Shown: positions 36,374-46,089, counted from the stretch's first letter. The stretch: 64,000 nucleotides of DNA from an uncultured Bacteroidales bacterium (GCA_946414805.1 CAMKPZ010000001.1:368110-432109), one strand, 5' to 3'. The notes: generated by a model from the sequence alone, not told the origin. Made by a program: numbers and translations.

Positions 36374-37144
36374 ATGAAAGCAACAAGAGTATTTGTAGTA
36401 TGCGCTCTGGTGGTAGCAGCCTGTGTGATGGCTGTCTTCTGTGTTAAGAGCGTGACTACCCCTATTCACTTCGAGGACACACGTGCTGCCCGCGAGGTAG
36501 AAGTGATTAAGCACTTAGTTGATCTGCGCACTGCGGAGGTCGAGTATCACCACCAGAATGGTAAGTTTACAGCCAGCTATGACACACTGCTTACCTTCTT
36601 AAAGACAGCTCCGAAAAAGGAGGTGCTGAAGGAGGGAAGTCTTACGGACAAGCAGTTAGAGGGCGGTTTGACAGAGCCGAAGGCAGTCAAGATCCTGAAC
36701 GCAGCCAAGCAGAAAGCGCTGAAGGACAAGAAACTGAATCTTGATCCGGCGGACACCGATGCGCTTTATGCGTATATCTGGGAGAACGATGCGGAGGTAA
36801 TGAAGAACAGCCTTCAGGGTTTCCGCCGTGATACCATTGAGACGAATATGCTCCAATCGCTCTACAAAGGCGCATATGACGAGACCTCTATTGACACTAT
36901 CATTAAGATTCCGTACGCAAACGGCAAGGAGTTTGAGATTGAGGTAAATAACGACTATAAGACCAGTCAAGGAATCCGTGTTCCGCTCTTCGAGGCACGC
37001 GCTCCGTTCGAGAGCTATCTGAGCGATCTGGACGAGCAGGAGTTGGTGAACCTCATTGACCGTGAGACCAAGCTGGAGCATTTCGCAGGCCTGAAGGTAG
37101 GTGATATCTACGCGCCGAACAACAACGCCGGAAACTGGGAGTAA
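36374..37144 (+). CDS. conserved hypothetical protein with N-terminal membrane anchor
   Basis: A 256-residue protein with one N-terminal hydrophobic helix (residues 6-25, also a possible uncleaved signal) and a soluble extracytoplasmic part. The first soluble segment (VIKHLVDLRTAEVEYHHQNGKFTASYDTLLTFLK) resembles the pilin-like region seen in similar Bacteroidales proteins. The C-terminal half is acidic and ends GDIYAPNNNAGNWE. Function unknown. It lies just before rsmD, 18 bp apart. Confidence 0.75.
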   Translation: MKATRVFVVCALVVAACVMAVFCVKSVTTPIHFEDTRAAREVEVIKHLVDLRTAEVEYHHQNGKFTASYDTLLTFLKTAPKKEVLKEGSLTDKQLEGGLTEPKAVKILNAAKQKALKDKKLNLDPADTDALYAYIWENDAEVMKNSLQGFRRDTIETNMLQSLYKGAYDETSIDTIIKIPYANGKEFEIEVNNDYKTSQGIRVPLFEARAPFESYLSDLDEQELVNLIDRETKLEHFAGLKVGDIYAPNNNAGNWE

Positions 37145-37162
37145 TCGTATAGGACATTAGAG

Positions 37163-37693
37163 ATGCGTATTATCTCTGGCATATATGGGGGGCGGCGGTT
37201 GTCGCCCCCTAAAAATATCACCGCGAGACCCACAACCGATTTCGCGAAAGAGAGCCTGTTCAATCTGCTCAATAACCGTATTGATTTTGAGGGGATAGAC
37301 ATGCTTGATCTCTTTGCCGGCACCGGAGGAATCGGTATAGAGTGCGTCAGCCGCGGCGCAAGATCCGTCACTTCGGTTGAACTGGCTCATGTACAGCAAA
37401 ACTGGATCATCGCTTGCTGCAAACAGTTGGGGATCAAGAATCTAAGTCTTATTCGCGGCGATGTATTCAAGTTCCTTAACGCTTGCCGCACCAAATATGA
37501 TCTGATCTTTGCCGATCCGCCTTATGCCTTGGACCAGCTCCCTACTCTGCCCGATATTATCTTGTCGCAAGAGATATTAAAAGAAGACGGATGGCTGGTT
37601 ATCGAGCACGGTAAAGATACCGATTTCACCACCCATCCGCGGCATTTTGAGACACGCACCTACGGAAGCGTGCATTTCAGTTTCTTTCGTTAG
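37163..37693 (+). CDS. rsmD: 16S rRNA (guanine966-N2)-methyltransferase
   Basis: A 176-residue SAM-dependent enzyme: start MRIISGIYGGRRL, a PTTDFAKESLFNLL helix, SAM motif DLFAGTGGIGIE, and the catalytic motif FADPPYAL. It methylates 16S rRNA in the 30S subunit. Its stop overlaps the end of convergent manA by 4 bp. Confidence 0.94.
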   Translation: MRIISGIYGGRRLSPPKNITARPTTDFAKESLFNLLNNRIDFEGIDMLDLFAGTGGIGIECVSRGARSVTSVELAHVQQNWIIACCKQLGIKNLSLIRGDVFKFLNACRTKYDLIFADPPYALDQLPTLPDIILSQEILKEDGWLVIEHGKDTDFTTHPRHFETRTYGSVHFSFFR

Positions 37694-38688
37694 AGTTCTA
37701 CGTAGATCTCCAGCAACCGGCATTCCCCATTCGGGGTGATACGGATATCATTGAGAGTAGCAGGGATGAGCACCGCCTCGCCCTGCTTTATTTGTACGGA
37801 CCGGTCCTCCGATTCGCAATCCAGCGCCGTGATAGAAGCTTCTCCGCCCACGCACATGTATGCCACAAACGAATCCAGAGGCGCATAATCGCGCTGGATA
37901 GCACGCGTAGCCGTCAACAGATTAGCCGTAAAATAAGGCGTCTTGCGCAGGTTTAAAACTCCGTTCACGGCCGGCTCCGAAGAAGCGACCATCTGTTCTT
38001 TTGCCGGAGTGAAATCCATTACCTCAAGCGCCTTATCGAGTTTGAGAGGGCGCATCCTGCCGTCATTACCCACACGATTATAGTCGTATAGACGATACGT
38101 GATATCCGAGTTCTCCTGAATCTCCGCTACGATCGTGTTACGCTGCATTGCGTGTACGGTTCCGGCCGGGATATAAGCAACATCTCCGGCCTTCACCTTG
38201 TACTCGCGCAAATAGTGTGACAGTGTACCATTCGTGATAGCGGCGTGGATCAGCGATGGGTTCATCGTTTCTCGCCATCCCAGATAGATGGATGACTCTC
38301 CATCCGCCGGCAGTACATACCACATTTCCGTCTTTCCTAACGACTGCTCATTCTCAATCGCGTAATCGTCATCCGGATGCACCTGAATAGACAGGTCATC
38401 GGCGGCATCAATGAATTTCAGCAGTAACGGAAAATGATTGCCAAAGAGATCATACACTTTCTCTCCCACCAGTTCGTCCATATATACCTCTAACAGATCC
38501 TGCAGCGAATCGCCTTCGTGTGCGCCGTTCGAGACCTCAGTCGGATATCTCTCAACATCGGACATCACCCATGCCTCGCCTACATTTTCGTAGTCGGAAG
38601 GCACATGGTCGTACCATTTCTCGATGGAATGTCCCCCCCATATCTTATGAAAGAGGTGCGCGCGGAATTTAAAAGGATATAGTGCCAC
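37690..38688 (-). CDS. manA: mannose-6-phosphate isomerase, class I
   Basis: A 332-residue cupin-fold enzyme converting fructose-6-P and mannose-6-P. It has KIWGGHSIEKW, ADDLSIQVHPDDDYA (zinc His), GKTEMWYVL, and AGTVHAMQRN with a metal His. The GTG at 38688 (VALYPFKFRAHLF) is chosen; the open frame extends to 38850 but that part overlaps galE and is not conserved in character. An internal or TTG start nearby remains possible. Downstream of galE by 31 bp. Confidence 0.88.
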   Translation of the reverse strand: MALYPFKFRAHLFHKIWGGHSIEKWYDHVPSDYENVGEAWVMSDVERYPTEVSNGAHEGDSLQDLLEVYMDELVGEKVYDLFGNHFPLLLKFIDAADDLSIQVHPDDDYAIENEQSLGKTEMWYVLPADGESSIYLGWRETMNPSLIHAAITNGTLSHYLREYKVKAGDVAYIPAGTVHAMQRNTIVAEIQENSDITYRLYDYNRVGNDGRMRPLKLDKALEVMDFTPAKEQMVASSEPAVNGVLNLRKTPYFTANLLTATRAIQRDYAPLDSFVAYMCVGGEASITALDCESEDRSVQIKQGEAVLIPATLNDIRITPNGECRLLEIYVEL

Positions 38689-38719
38689 GATATACTGGTT
38701 TTGAAGGGTTAAAGTGCAT

Positions 38720-39751
38720 TTATTTGATATTACGGATATGTTTCTCCCATTTCCAAGCGGAAGCAAGCACCTCGCGGATCGGCGTATTGGCTTTCCAACC
38801 CAATACGTTGTTTGCTTTCTCGGGAGCTGCCCAAACCTGCTCAATATCACCTTCGCGACGGCCTACAATCGTATAAGGGATCTTAACGCCCGTAGCAGCT
38901 TCGAACTCATGGATCAGCGTCAGTACGCTCAGTCCGGTACCTGTACCGAGGTTGAATACCTCTACCTGTTCGCGATCGCCGGCTGTGAGCATACGGTCTA
39001 TGGCTTTCACATGAGCTTTTGCCAGATCTACTACGTAGATGTAATCGCGGATGCAGGAGCCGTCCGGCGTATTATAGTCGTTTCCAAACACTTTCAGTTC
39101 GGGTCTCAGACCGGCAGCCGTCTGGGTGATATACGGCAACAGGTTCTGCGGCACGCCGTTCGGCAACTCGCCTATCAGTGCAGACGGGTGCGCTCCGATC
39201 GGGTTAAAATAACGCAGGATCGTTGCATGCAGCGATTTGTCCGCGTGTGCCTCGTCACATATGATCTCCTCGTTGATCTGCTTCGTATTTCCGTAAGGCG
39301 AGAGCGCTTTCTGTATCGGAGCCGTCTCATCTACAGGCAGATGCTCTGCGGAAGGCTGACCGTAAACCGTGCAGGAGGAAGAGAACACGAGGTTATGCAC
39401 CTGGTGCAGACTCATTACCTCAAGCAACGTAACAAGACTGCCTAAGTTATTGCGATAATACAGAAGCGGTTTCTCTACCGATTCGCCAACCGCCTTGCTG
39501 GCTGCGAAATGAATTACGCCTTCGATATCCGGGTACTGCTTAAAGACAGCATCCAGATCTACGAAATTACCGCAGTCTACATTTGCAAACTCCGGTTTGC
39601 GGCCTACGATAGCAGCGATCCCGTCCAGTACATTGATAGACGAGTTGCTCAGGTTATCCACGATAGTTACATCGTACCCCTGTTGCATCAACTCTACTGC
39701 GGTGTGCGAACCGATATATCCGGTTCCGCCGGTTACAAGTATTCTTGCCAT
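38720..39751 (-). CDS. galE: UDP-glucose 4-epimerase
   Basis: A 343-residue extended SDR. NAD-binding GGTGYIGSHTAVEL near the start, VIHFAASKAVGESV, catalytic SPYGNTKQINEEI (YxxxK), and RYFNPIGAHPS. It interconverts UDP-glucose and UDP-galactose. Clustered with a nucleotidyltransferase and manA: a sugar-nucleotide supply group. Confidence 0.95.
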   Translation of the reverse strand: MARILVTGGTGYIGSHTAVELMQQGYDVTIVDNLSNSSINVLDGIAAIVGRKPEFANVDCGNFVDLDAVFKQYPDIEGVIHFAASKAVGESVEKPLLYYRNNLGSLVTLLEVMSLHQVHNLVFSSSCTVYGQPSAEHLPVDETAPIQKALSPYGNTKQINEEIICDEAHADKSLHATILRYFNPIGAHPSALIGELPNGVPQNLLPYITQTAAGLRPELKVFGNDYNTPDGSCIRDYIYVVDLAKAHVKAIDRMLTAGDREQVEVFNLGTGTGLSVLTLIHEFEAATGVKIPYTIVGRREGDIEQVWAAPEKANNVLGWKANTPIREVLASAWKWEKHIRNIK

Positions 39752-39773
39752 TTCAGATTTCTATTTTAGTCAA

Positions 39774-40673
39774 TTAAAATAATTTAGCGGGATATTCACC
39801 CTCTTCAATCAATTGCGCGATCTTTGCTACCACCTGCGGACGGTCCTCCGAATAGGTTACGCCAAACCATTTCGACGGAGTATCCAGCACTTTGCAGGAT
39901 GCTTTGTGCTCACCGATCAGTTGGTTCACCAGCGTAGGGATATAGAATTCCGATTTCAGTTCCTGTCCGTGTTGTTCCAAGAATGCCTTGAAAGCCGTCT
40001 CGCTGTATTGGAAGTACTCCGGTGTGAAACCCCACATGTTCATCGAAACCGGCACATTGGGTTCCAGCGGCGTGTCCACACCATCTTCGGTGAAGACGAT
40101 CGTACCGTTCTTCTTCTCGATCTTGGTACGCTCTACGACATCGGTCAGATGGCCTTCAGCATCCGTTGCACAGATACCACGGCTCACCGATCCGTTCTCG
40201 CTCAGCGTATTGGCTACGCGATAACCTACCATGCAGTATTGACCCTGCTTGCCTTCTACCGAACGCAGGAAATCCGCCAGTACCTGATAGGACTCCTTGC
40301 CGTAGAAATCATCGGCATTGATCACTGCAAACGGTTCGTGGATCAGATCTTTACCCATAAGCACAGCGTGGTTGGTTCCCCATGGTTTGGTGCGCTCCGG
40401 GTTATAGGTGCAGCCTGCCGGCACTTTGTCCACCGATTGGAAGCAGATCTCGCATTGTACTTTGCCTTCGTATTTGCTCAGTACTACACGGCGGAAATCC
40501 TCCTCGAAATCCTTACGGATCACAAAGACAATCTTTCCGAATCCTGCACGCAGCGCGTCATAAACACTATAGTCCAGAATCGCCTCTCCGTTGGGGCCAA
40601 GCCCGTCCATTTGTTTCAGACCTCCGTAACGGCTACCCATTCCGGCAGCCAAGATAAATAATGTTGGTTTCAT
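39774..40673 (-). CDS. sugar nucleotidyltransferase (GalU/RmlA-like)
   Basis: A 299-residue nucleotidyltransferase: LFILAAGMGSRYGGLKQ is the nucleotide-binding loop and FAVINADDFYG the metal-binding motif. It differs from classical GalU in lacking the usual KPxLP ending of the loop and in its insert around CTYNPERTKPWGTNHAV. Probably forms an NDP-sugar feeding galE, but the sugar and nucleotide are not determined. 22 bp upstream of galE. Confidence 0.85.
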   Translation of the reverse strand: MKPTLFILAAGMGSRYGGLKQMDGLGPNGEAILDYSVYDALRAGFGKIVFVIRKDFEEDFRRVVLSKYEGKVQCEICFQSVDKVPAGCTYNPERTKPWGTNHAVLMGKDLIHEPFAVINADDFYGKESYQVLADFLRSVEGKQGQYCMVGYRVANTLSENGSVSRGICATDAEGHLTDVVERTKIEKKNGTIVFTEDGVDTPLEPNVPVSMNMWGFTPEYFQYSETAFKAFLEQHGQELKSEFYIPTLVNQLIGEHKASCKVLDTPSKWFGVTYSEDRPQVVAKIAQLIEEGEYPAKLF

Positions 40674-40699
40674 ATATGTGTTGTTTTAATGTTAATACT

Positions 40700-41767
40700 T
40701 TACTCTGTCACGGCAATCACTTTGCCTTTCACTTTCTTATGTCGTATCCAAAGGCCATAGACCTCCGAGCAGTTACCGGCAGTGATGAAAGCTTTAATAT
40801 GGTTATTGCGGATGAAAGCCATCAGTGCCGAGAACTCATCCTGTGTCAGCAGCACCTGTATCTCCGTGTGTTCCTCGCCGCTGTAACCGCCCTCGATCTT
40901 GTAGAGCGAACAGCCGCGAATGAGTTGCTTGATAATATACTCGCGGATCCGTTCGTGTTCATTGGAAACGATACATACGCGCTTGCGTTTGTTGAGCGAA
41001 GCTGTGAAATAGTCAATCGCCAGACCGTTGATCCAAGTACCTAATATACCGACCACTACCATCCGGAAGTCATTGATCATGAAGGCGGTGCAGCAGATAA
41101 TAATGCCTCCGATGGCGACGGATGTACCGATATCGAAATGGAGGTATTTATTGACGATCTTGCCTAATATATCCAATCCTCCGGTAGAGGCATTGATACG
41201 GAACAGTACGGCCTGACAGATACTCAGCAAGAGCACAAAACAGATCAGGTCGAACCACACATCGCCCATTCCCAGTCCGCCGCTCATCACGCTGTCCCGT
41301 ACTCGTTCGAGCACTTCGCCGGTACGGCTCAGCATATACGGATTACCGTTTGCATCCATCACCGCCTGACCGGCTTGCAACTGAGTCAGTACCTCCGGTG
41401 CATCCACTACTCTGTGGGTGAAATGGTAGTACGGATATAAACGGTCCCACACCTGCGTCAGAGGACCTAAGATCATCGCCGTATAGACGGTCTTGAGACC
41501 GAACTCATTGCCGATCAGAATGAAAGCAAGCAGCAGCAGGAAAGCATTGATACCCATCACCCAATAGGAGAAGGTGTCCGCCGTGCCGCCAAAGAGCGTG
41601 TTGAGAACAATAGAGAGACCCGAGATCGATCCTACTACCAGATGACTCGGCATCAGGAAATAATAGACGGCAGCCGCTCCGATGCTCATTCCGACAGTCA
41701 TCATCAGCAGTTCGCGCCAGAATTTAAGCGTACCTAAAGGTCGCAACAGTTCATTAATGTGTTTCAT
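40700..41767 (-). CDS. YitT-family membrane protein with DUF2179 domain
   Basis: A 355-residue protein. Five or six membrane helices (VGMSIGAAAVYYFLMPSHLVVGSISGLSIVLN, FILIGNEFGLKTVYTAMILG, FDLICFVLLLSICQAVLFR) are followed by a cytoplasmic DUF2179 domain (IVSNEHERIREYIIKQLIRGCSLYKIEGGYS). It is longer than the usual 280-290 residues because of a loop of about 60 residues between helices (PYYHFTHRVVDAPEVLTQ... to ...GLGMGDVWFD). Transport function is presumed, substrate unknown. Confidence 0.87.
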   Translation of the reverse strand: MKHINELLRPLGTLKFWRELLMMTVGMSIGAAAVYYFLMPSHLVVGSISGLSIVLNTLFGGTADTFSYWVMGINAFLLLLAFILIGNEFGLKTVYTAMILGPLTQVWDRLYPYYHFTHRVVDAPEVLTQLQAGQAVMDANGNPYMLSRTGEVLERVRDSVMSGGLGMGDVWFDLICFVLLLSICQAVLFRINASTGGLDILGKIVNKYLHFDIGTSVAIGGIIICCTAFMINDFRMVVVGILGTWINGLAIDYFTASLNKRKRVCIVSNEHERIREYIIKQLIRGCSLYKIEGGYSGEEHTEIQVLLTQDEFSALMAFIRNNHIKAFITAGNCSEVYGLWIRHKKVKGKVIAVTE

Positions 41768-41776
41768 GGTATTTGG

Positions 41777-43012
41777 TTATTCTTCCTTCACCACCAAACG
41801 GGCTGTCCGGCGGGTTGTTTGGCTCAGCATGATCATTCTCCCCTTCTTCGCCTGCTCCAGAATCTCAGGCGTTGTGCCGCGGATCGTGAGCAGCGACAGA
41901 TGGTCGTTATACGACACGTTGAACCGGCTTTTGAGTTCCTCAATCGTCGGCGCCACAAACCGGGAGTCGTCTACGCAAACCGAGATCGTCACAGCCGATG
42001 ACTGGATCAGCGATACTTTGAGACGGTTCCGATGGATGATATCGAAGATCTCGCTCAGACTTTCCTCCAGCACAAAACTGAAATCCTTGGCACGCATGGT
42101 GATCAGGATCTGGTTCTTTCGCCAGATATAAACCGGTATGTCAATCGGTCCCACACCGTCTTCCGCAATGCGTGAACCCGAAGCATCGGGATCGCCGAAG
42201 GGCTTTACTAATAACGGAATGCGCTTATTCTCAAGCGGACGGATTGATTTCGGGTGAATTACTTGTGCGCCGGAGTAAGCGAGTTCAACGGCATCCTGGT
42301 ATCGCAGAGAAGGGATCAGAACCGTGTTGGGTTCGATGCGCGGATCGGCATTCAGGATTCCTTGGACATCCTTCCAGATCGTCACACTCTCTGCATCCAG
42401 ATAATTACCCATCAGCGCAGCCGTGTAATCCGAACCCTCGCGTCCCAAGGTGGTGCGATACCCGTCTGCAGTACCGCCGATAAATCCCTGCGCCACGACG
42501 ATATGCGGTCGTCCGGCACGCTCCCATCCGGAGCGGATCACAGCCCTGCTCGTTTTGTCATCGACGACTGCTTCGCGCCATGTAGCATCTGTGCGGAGCA
42601 GTTTCGGCATATTCCACCACTCTACCGACAGACCCTGCTTGAGCAGATAGACTGCGATGATCTGGGTGGACAAGATCTCGCCCGTCGAAACGATCTGATC
42701 GTAGTTCTGGTCATACGGCAGACGGGCGTCATAAGGAATCTCGCCCTGCAGACGGATATCTGCTCCGGGCCGGAGACCCAACTCCTTCATGATAGCCACG
42801 TGGAAATCAATGATATCCACCCATTGGGCAAGCGCTTTCTCTTCCTGTCCGGCGGCTAACGCTTCCACCACGCGCTCTAACGCATTGGTAGTCTTTCCCA
42901 TCGCGGAGATGACGACCATCAGATCGCTGTCTGCGCTGCGCACGATGCGTTCAACGTTACGTACGCCGTCAGCATCCTTAACCGAAGCTCCGCCGAATTT
43001 ATAGACTTTCAT
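41777..43012 (-). CDS. aspartate kinase (monofunctional)
   Basis: A 411-residue aspartokinase, first step of Lys/Thr/Met synthesis. The kinase motif KFGGASVKDADGVRNV lies at the start, followed by IVSTGEILS, the GREGSDYTAALMG segment and ACT-like regulatory domains at the C-terminus (residues about 310-400, LIQSSAVTISVCVDD). No homoserine dehydrogenase is fused. 9 bp upstream of the YitT gene. Confidence 0.93.
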   Translation of the reverse strand: MKVYKFGGASVKDADGVRNVERIVRSADSDLMVVISAMGKTTNALERVVEALAAGQEEKALAQWVDIIDFHVAIMKELGLRPGADIRLQGEIPYDARLPYDQNYDQIVSTGEILSTQIIAVYLLKQGLSVEWWNMPKLLRTDATWREAVVDDKTSRAVIRSGWERAGRPHIVVAQGFIGGTADGYRTTLGREGSDYTAALMGNYLDAESVTIWKDVQGILNADPRIEPNTVLIPSLRYQDAVELAYSGAQVIHPKSIRPLENKRIPLLVKPFGDPDASGSRIAEDGVGPIDIPVYIWRKNQILITMRAKDFSFVLEESLSEIFDIIHRNRLKVSLIQSSAVTISVCVDDSRFVAPTIEELKSRFNVSYNDHLSLLTIRGTTPEILEQAKKGRMIMLSQTTRRTARLVVKEE

Positions 43013-43029
43013 GAAGGCAATGCGTTGTT

Positions 43030-43506
43030 TCAGAGGTTCGCCATGCGGATAGCCGTGTAGGCGCCCTCTATTCCTTTGTTTCCTAATTTACCGCCGCACC
43101 GGTCAAGTGCCTGCTGCTTGTTGAGCACGGTGAGAACCGAGAAGATCACCGGCACCTTACCTTGCGCATTCAGTGCCGCTACGCCTTGCGTCACGGACTG
43201 GCATACATAGTCGAAATGCGGGGTGTCGCCCTGGATGACACATCCGATCACGATCACGGCATCCACGCGTTCCTCTTTCATGATACGCGCTGCGCCGTAG
43301 GTCAGTTCCACCGTACCCGGCACATGCAGCACATCGATACTATCGTTCTCCACACCATGTTTGACCAGCGTGTCGATTGCGCCCTGCGCCATAGCGAAAG
43401 TGATCTCGTCGTTCCAATCCGCTACTACAATCGCATAGCGCTGACGTCCGAGAACATCAGCGCTAGGCAGTTGGGAGGCATCGTATTTGGACAAATCGGT
43501 CGTCAT
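43030..43506 (-). CDS. ribH: 6,7-dimethyl-8-ribityllumazine synthase
   Basis: Penultimate step of riboflavin synthesis. 158 residues with YAIVVADWNDEITFAM, DVLHVPGTVELTYGA, VIGCVIQGDTPHFDYVC and ending GNKGIEGAYTAIRMANL. ATG 43506 is chosen because the TPR gene ends at 43508; a frame to 43536 would extend into it. Confidence 0.95.
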   Translation of the reverse strand: MTTDLSKYDASQLPSADVLGRQRYAIVVADWNDEITFAMAQGAIDTLVKHGVENDSIDVLHVPGTVELTYGAARIMKEERVDAVIVIGCVIQGDTPHFDYVCQSVTQGVAALNAQGKVPVIFSVLTVLNKQQALDRCGGKLGNKGIEGAYTAIRMANL

Positions 43507-43507
43507 C

Positions 43508-44185
43508 TTATTGAGCGATTGCGATATATTTGTCAATGTCGTTAGCCTCTACCGAAGCAGGATACTCCTCTTTGATGGTCTTGAAAGCCTTGAGTGCTTT
43601 TGCGTTCTCGCCCTCGTGCAGGTAAACGACACCTGCTTTCTTCAGGCTCATCGGAGCAATCACTTTGTTGCCGGAAGCAGCGGCTTTCTCGAATGCCTTG
43701 ACAGCGTTGCTATAATCCTGCAACTCTACATAGGCGTCACCCAGCAGCTGATGAGCAGCCGGATCGATATTGATATCGCTTGCCGAGAACTTCTTGAGGT
43801 ATTTCACTGCATCCTCGTATTGACCCAACTCATAGTAGCAGATGCCGGCATAGAGAGCTGCCAGTTCACCCTGCTGGTTGTGATACTTGTCTGCGGTAGC
43901 CGCGAAGCCTAAAAACTCCGTGTCGCCCTCAAGCGCTTTCTGATAGTCGCTGCGCATGAAATACATCGATGCTTTTGCGTTCTCATTGCTTGCTTCCAGC
44001 TGCTTCGGCACCAGCACATAGGTCTTGAACGCCATAAGGCCCAGCACTACGAGAGCGATACCGGCGATGCACCAGCTCAGCATATTCGAGTGATCCTCAA
44101 TCCATTTACCGGCACCCGTGAGCGCCTCATTTACTTCCTGCAGTTGCTCGTCTTCTTTCACGAACTGTTCTTTTTTCTTTGCCAT
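43508..44185 (-). CDS. tetratricopeptide-repeat membrane protein
   Basis: A 225-residue protein with one membrane helix (about residues 38-58, SWCIAGIALVVLGLMAF) after a cytoplasmic N-terminus, then TPR helices (GICYYELGQYEDAVKYLKKF, AHQLLGDAYVELQDYSNAVKAFEKA, ALKAFKTIKEEYPAS). The architecture resembles YfgM-like periplasmic chaperone-associated proteins. First gene of the transcript leading into ribH. Promoter at 44235-44265. Confidence 0.85.
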   Translation of the reverse strand: MAKKKEQFVKEDEQLQEVNEALTGAGKWIEDHSNMLSWCIAGIALVVLGLMAFKTYVLVPKQLEASNENAKASMYFMRSDYQKALEGDTEFLGFAATADKYHNQQGELAALYAGICYYELGQYEDAVKYLKKFSASDINIDPAAHQLLGDAYVELQDYSNAVKAFEKAAASGNKVIAPMSLKKAGVVYLHEGENAKALKAFKTIKEEYPASVEANDIDKYIAIAQ

Positions 44186-44515
44186 ATAATTTAATTTTTA
44201 TTGTTTACAATAAGGGTTCTTTCGAAAAAGCGCACAAAGGTACAAAAAAATTCCCATATACGCAAATTTTTAGGCGTAAAAAAAGCGTCCGTATAACTTT
44301 TTACTCGAGAAAACTTCCTGAGAATAGGATTTGAGGCCTGCTTTTTCCTTTGTAATCCGGCCACCTCATCGCTACCGTGGGCAGGAATGTAAACTGCCCC
44401 AGTCGGGTCACGGCGTAGAGTACCGGCACGCCATCAGTGAAGCATTTGCACTCGGTTAGTTGTTAATTTGTTGAGTTTTCCGGTTCCTATATGTTATACG
44501 GACGCTCGCTTGCGT
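44186..44515. other. gene-poor spacer with possible gene remnant
   Basis: Contains the TPR gene promoter and a 53-codon open frame without a proper start, minus strand 44301-44462 (..TDGVPVLYAVTRLGQF.., ending GSFLE), which has protein-like composition. I do not recognise it; it may be the end of a lost gene. Confidence 0.4.
44235..44265 (-). promoter_or_regulatory. promoter of the TPR-ribH transcript
   Basis: TTG at 44265-44263, 20 bp, TACCTTTG at 44242-44235. Confidence 0.8.
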
Positions 44516-45841
44516 TCAATCCCCTCTGTGCCATCCGATGGTCAGCACTATGCGGTGGGTATTGGTTCTCATGTCGTACGGTTCGGCTTTTTCATGCGCA
44601 TAGAGATTGATCTGCTGCCAGCGGAACTGGTACGCCGCCTGAATCAGCATATGTTTGCCTCTGTACCCTACTGCCACCGAGGCGTACTGGGTGTTCCGCG
44701 GACGCAGATAATAGGTGTCCTGACGATCGAAAGTTGCGTCGATCGGTACAGCCGTCGTTGCGGGTCTGAATGTGCTCTCGTAGGCGTAACCGGCATTGAT
44801 ATACATGCCCATCACGGGGATCACCTCTATTCCTGCACGCAGTGAATGGACCGCGTCGTGGTATTGCTGCTTGGTGTAGTCATACTGCAGTCCGATCATG
44901 CCGTATCCGCCGATCTGGAATGCTACCGACGACGACAGATGGAGCGGCAGGTGGAATTGCGTGTCCTGCAAACGCAGGTCAGGCGCATACGAAGAGCGCA
45001 ACGAGTCTGTCTGTGAAGTAAGCGTTCCGGCGGTGTATATACGCAGCGATCCTAACGACGGAGTCTCTAATCCGAAGCCCAACCGCAGCCACTGCACAGG
45101 ACGGTATATCGCGCCTACGGAGAAGCCGCAAGACACGTTCGTTAATTGCAGCGAAGTGGCATTCTTGTTGTAGTACTCCTTGCCTTCGGCGTTTGTACGG
45201 CTGAATTTCTCAAGGTAGATTCCGTCGGAGGAAAGGAAGACCGAATGCACGCGCAGACCTGCTCCTATGTACCACCGGTTGGATATATTCATCGCCCAGT
45301 CAAAGGAATACACATTGCTGTAGCCCCGTTCAAAGAGTTGTTGCGTGTACGAGCGCACCGTTGGATCATTGGCGAAAGGAATATCCAATGACGGCAGGAT
45401 TGAACCTAATGAATTTCCTTCACCTCCGACACCTTCCAACGTGCGCATATACGCGTTCTTGCGGTGATAGGAGAACATGAGGTTGTTGAACTGCACCCCT
45501 TTGTTGCTGTTGCTGAACGAAGGGATAGACACCACGATCGCAGCCTGTGAGCACATGAATCCATGGCGCAGCCAATGACCGGTTGTCCCGTTCTGCCAGG
45601 TCTTGTCAATCAGTTCCTCGAAAGTCACGGTGGCTTCCGAACGGCGATAGAGACCCAATCCTGCTACGTTGTCCAGTGCTGCCGACGGATCGCCTCCGAT
45701 AGCCGTCATTGCGCCGCCCATGCCTACATACCGCGCCGTACCGGAGATCGAACTCTCGCTCATTCGGGCGTAGTCCTGCGACCATGTACCAAGGGACAAA
45801 GCACCAAGTACCACGGTTACTATGTATCGGAGTTTTCTCAT
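44516..45841 (-). CDS. outer-membrane beta-barrel protein (OMPP1/FadL-like, PorV-like)
   Basis: A 441-residue exported protein. Signal peptide (residues 1-21), then the Bacteroidota signature SSISGTARYVGMGGAMTAIGGDPSAALDNVAGLGLYR, then alternating beta strands ending IVLTIGWHRGD. Members of this group are outer-membrane barrels; some act in type IX secretion or transport hydrophobic compounds. It overlaps the small lipoprotein gene by 4 bp and is probably cotranscribed with it. Confidence 0.85.
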   Translation of the reverse strand: MRKLRYIVTVVLGALSLGTWSQDYARMSESSISGTARYVGMGGAMTAIGGDPSAALDNVAGLGLYRRSEATVTFEELIDKTWQNGTTGHWLRHGFMCSQAAIVVSIPSFSNSNKGVQFNNLMFSYHRKNAYMRTLEGVGGEGNSLGSILPSLDIPFANDPTVRSYTQQLFERGYSNVYSFDWAMNISNRWYIGAGLRVHSVFLSSDGIYLEKFSRTNAEGKEYYNKNATSLQLTNVSCGFSVGAIYRPVQWLRLGFGLETPSLGSLRIYTAGTLTSQTDSLRSSYAPDLRLQDTQFHLPLHLSSSVAFQIGGYGMIGLQYDYTKQQYHDAVHSLRAGIEVIPVMGMYINAGYAYESTFRPATTAVPIDATFDRQDTYYLRPRNTQYASVAVGYRGKHMLIQAAYQFRWQQINLYAHEKAEPYDMRTNTHRIVLTIGWHRGD

Positions 45842-46071
45842 CGTTTGATCTTGATGGTGACGGTGGTATCCTGAACGGATATGTATTCTACTTTACCCGG
45901 ATTACTCGGATTACTCGGATTACTCGGAGTGCTCTGACTGCTGCCCGGAGTTTCCGTCTCGCTCTTGCTGTCCGACCAGATATACGCATCGTCAATCGGC
46001 GGCGCTTGCGTCGTCTGGCAGGCTGCTAACAGGAGCGCGCCCAGAATCACTATGAGGGTCTTTTTCTTCAT
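45838..46071 (-). CDS. small lipoprotein with PSN repeats
   Basis: A 77-residue lipoprotein: signal peptide with lipobox LLAAC (Cys 18). A Ser/Pro-rich segment contains PSNPSNPSNP, encoded by an exact 9-bp tandem repeat (GGATTACTC words, 45899-45925). Ends VEYISVQDTTVTIKIKR. Probably anchored in the outer membrane and working with the barrel protein downstream. Function unknown. Confidence 0.8.
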   Translation of the reverse strand: MKKKTLIVILGALLLAACQTTQAPPIDDAYIWSDSKSETETPGSSQSTPSNPSNPSNPGKVEYISVQDTTVTIKIKR

Positions 46072-46089
46072 TTCGTGTTACAGGCGGTG

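Noticed and set aside
38689-38850. N-terminal extension of ManA
   Set aside because: It overlaps galE and the sequence before VALYPFKF has no mannose isomerase character.
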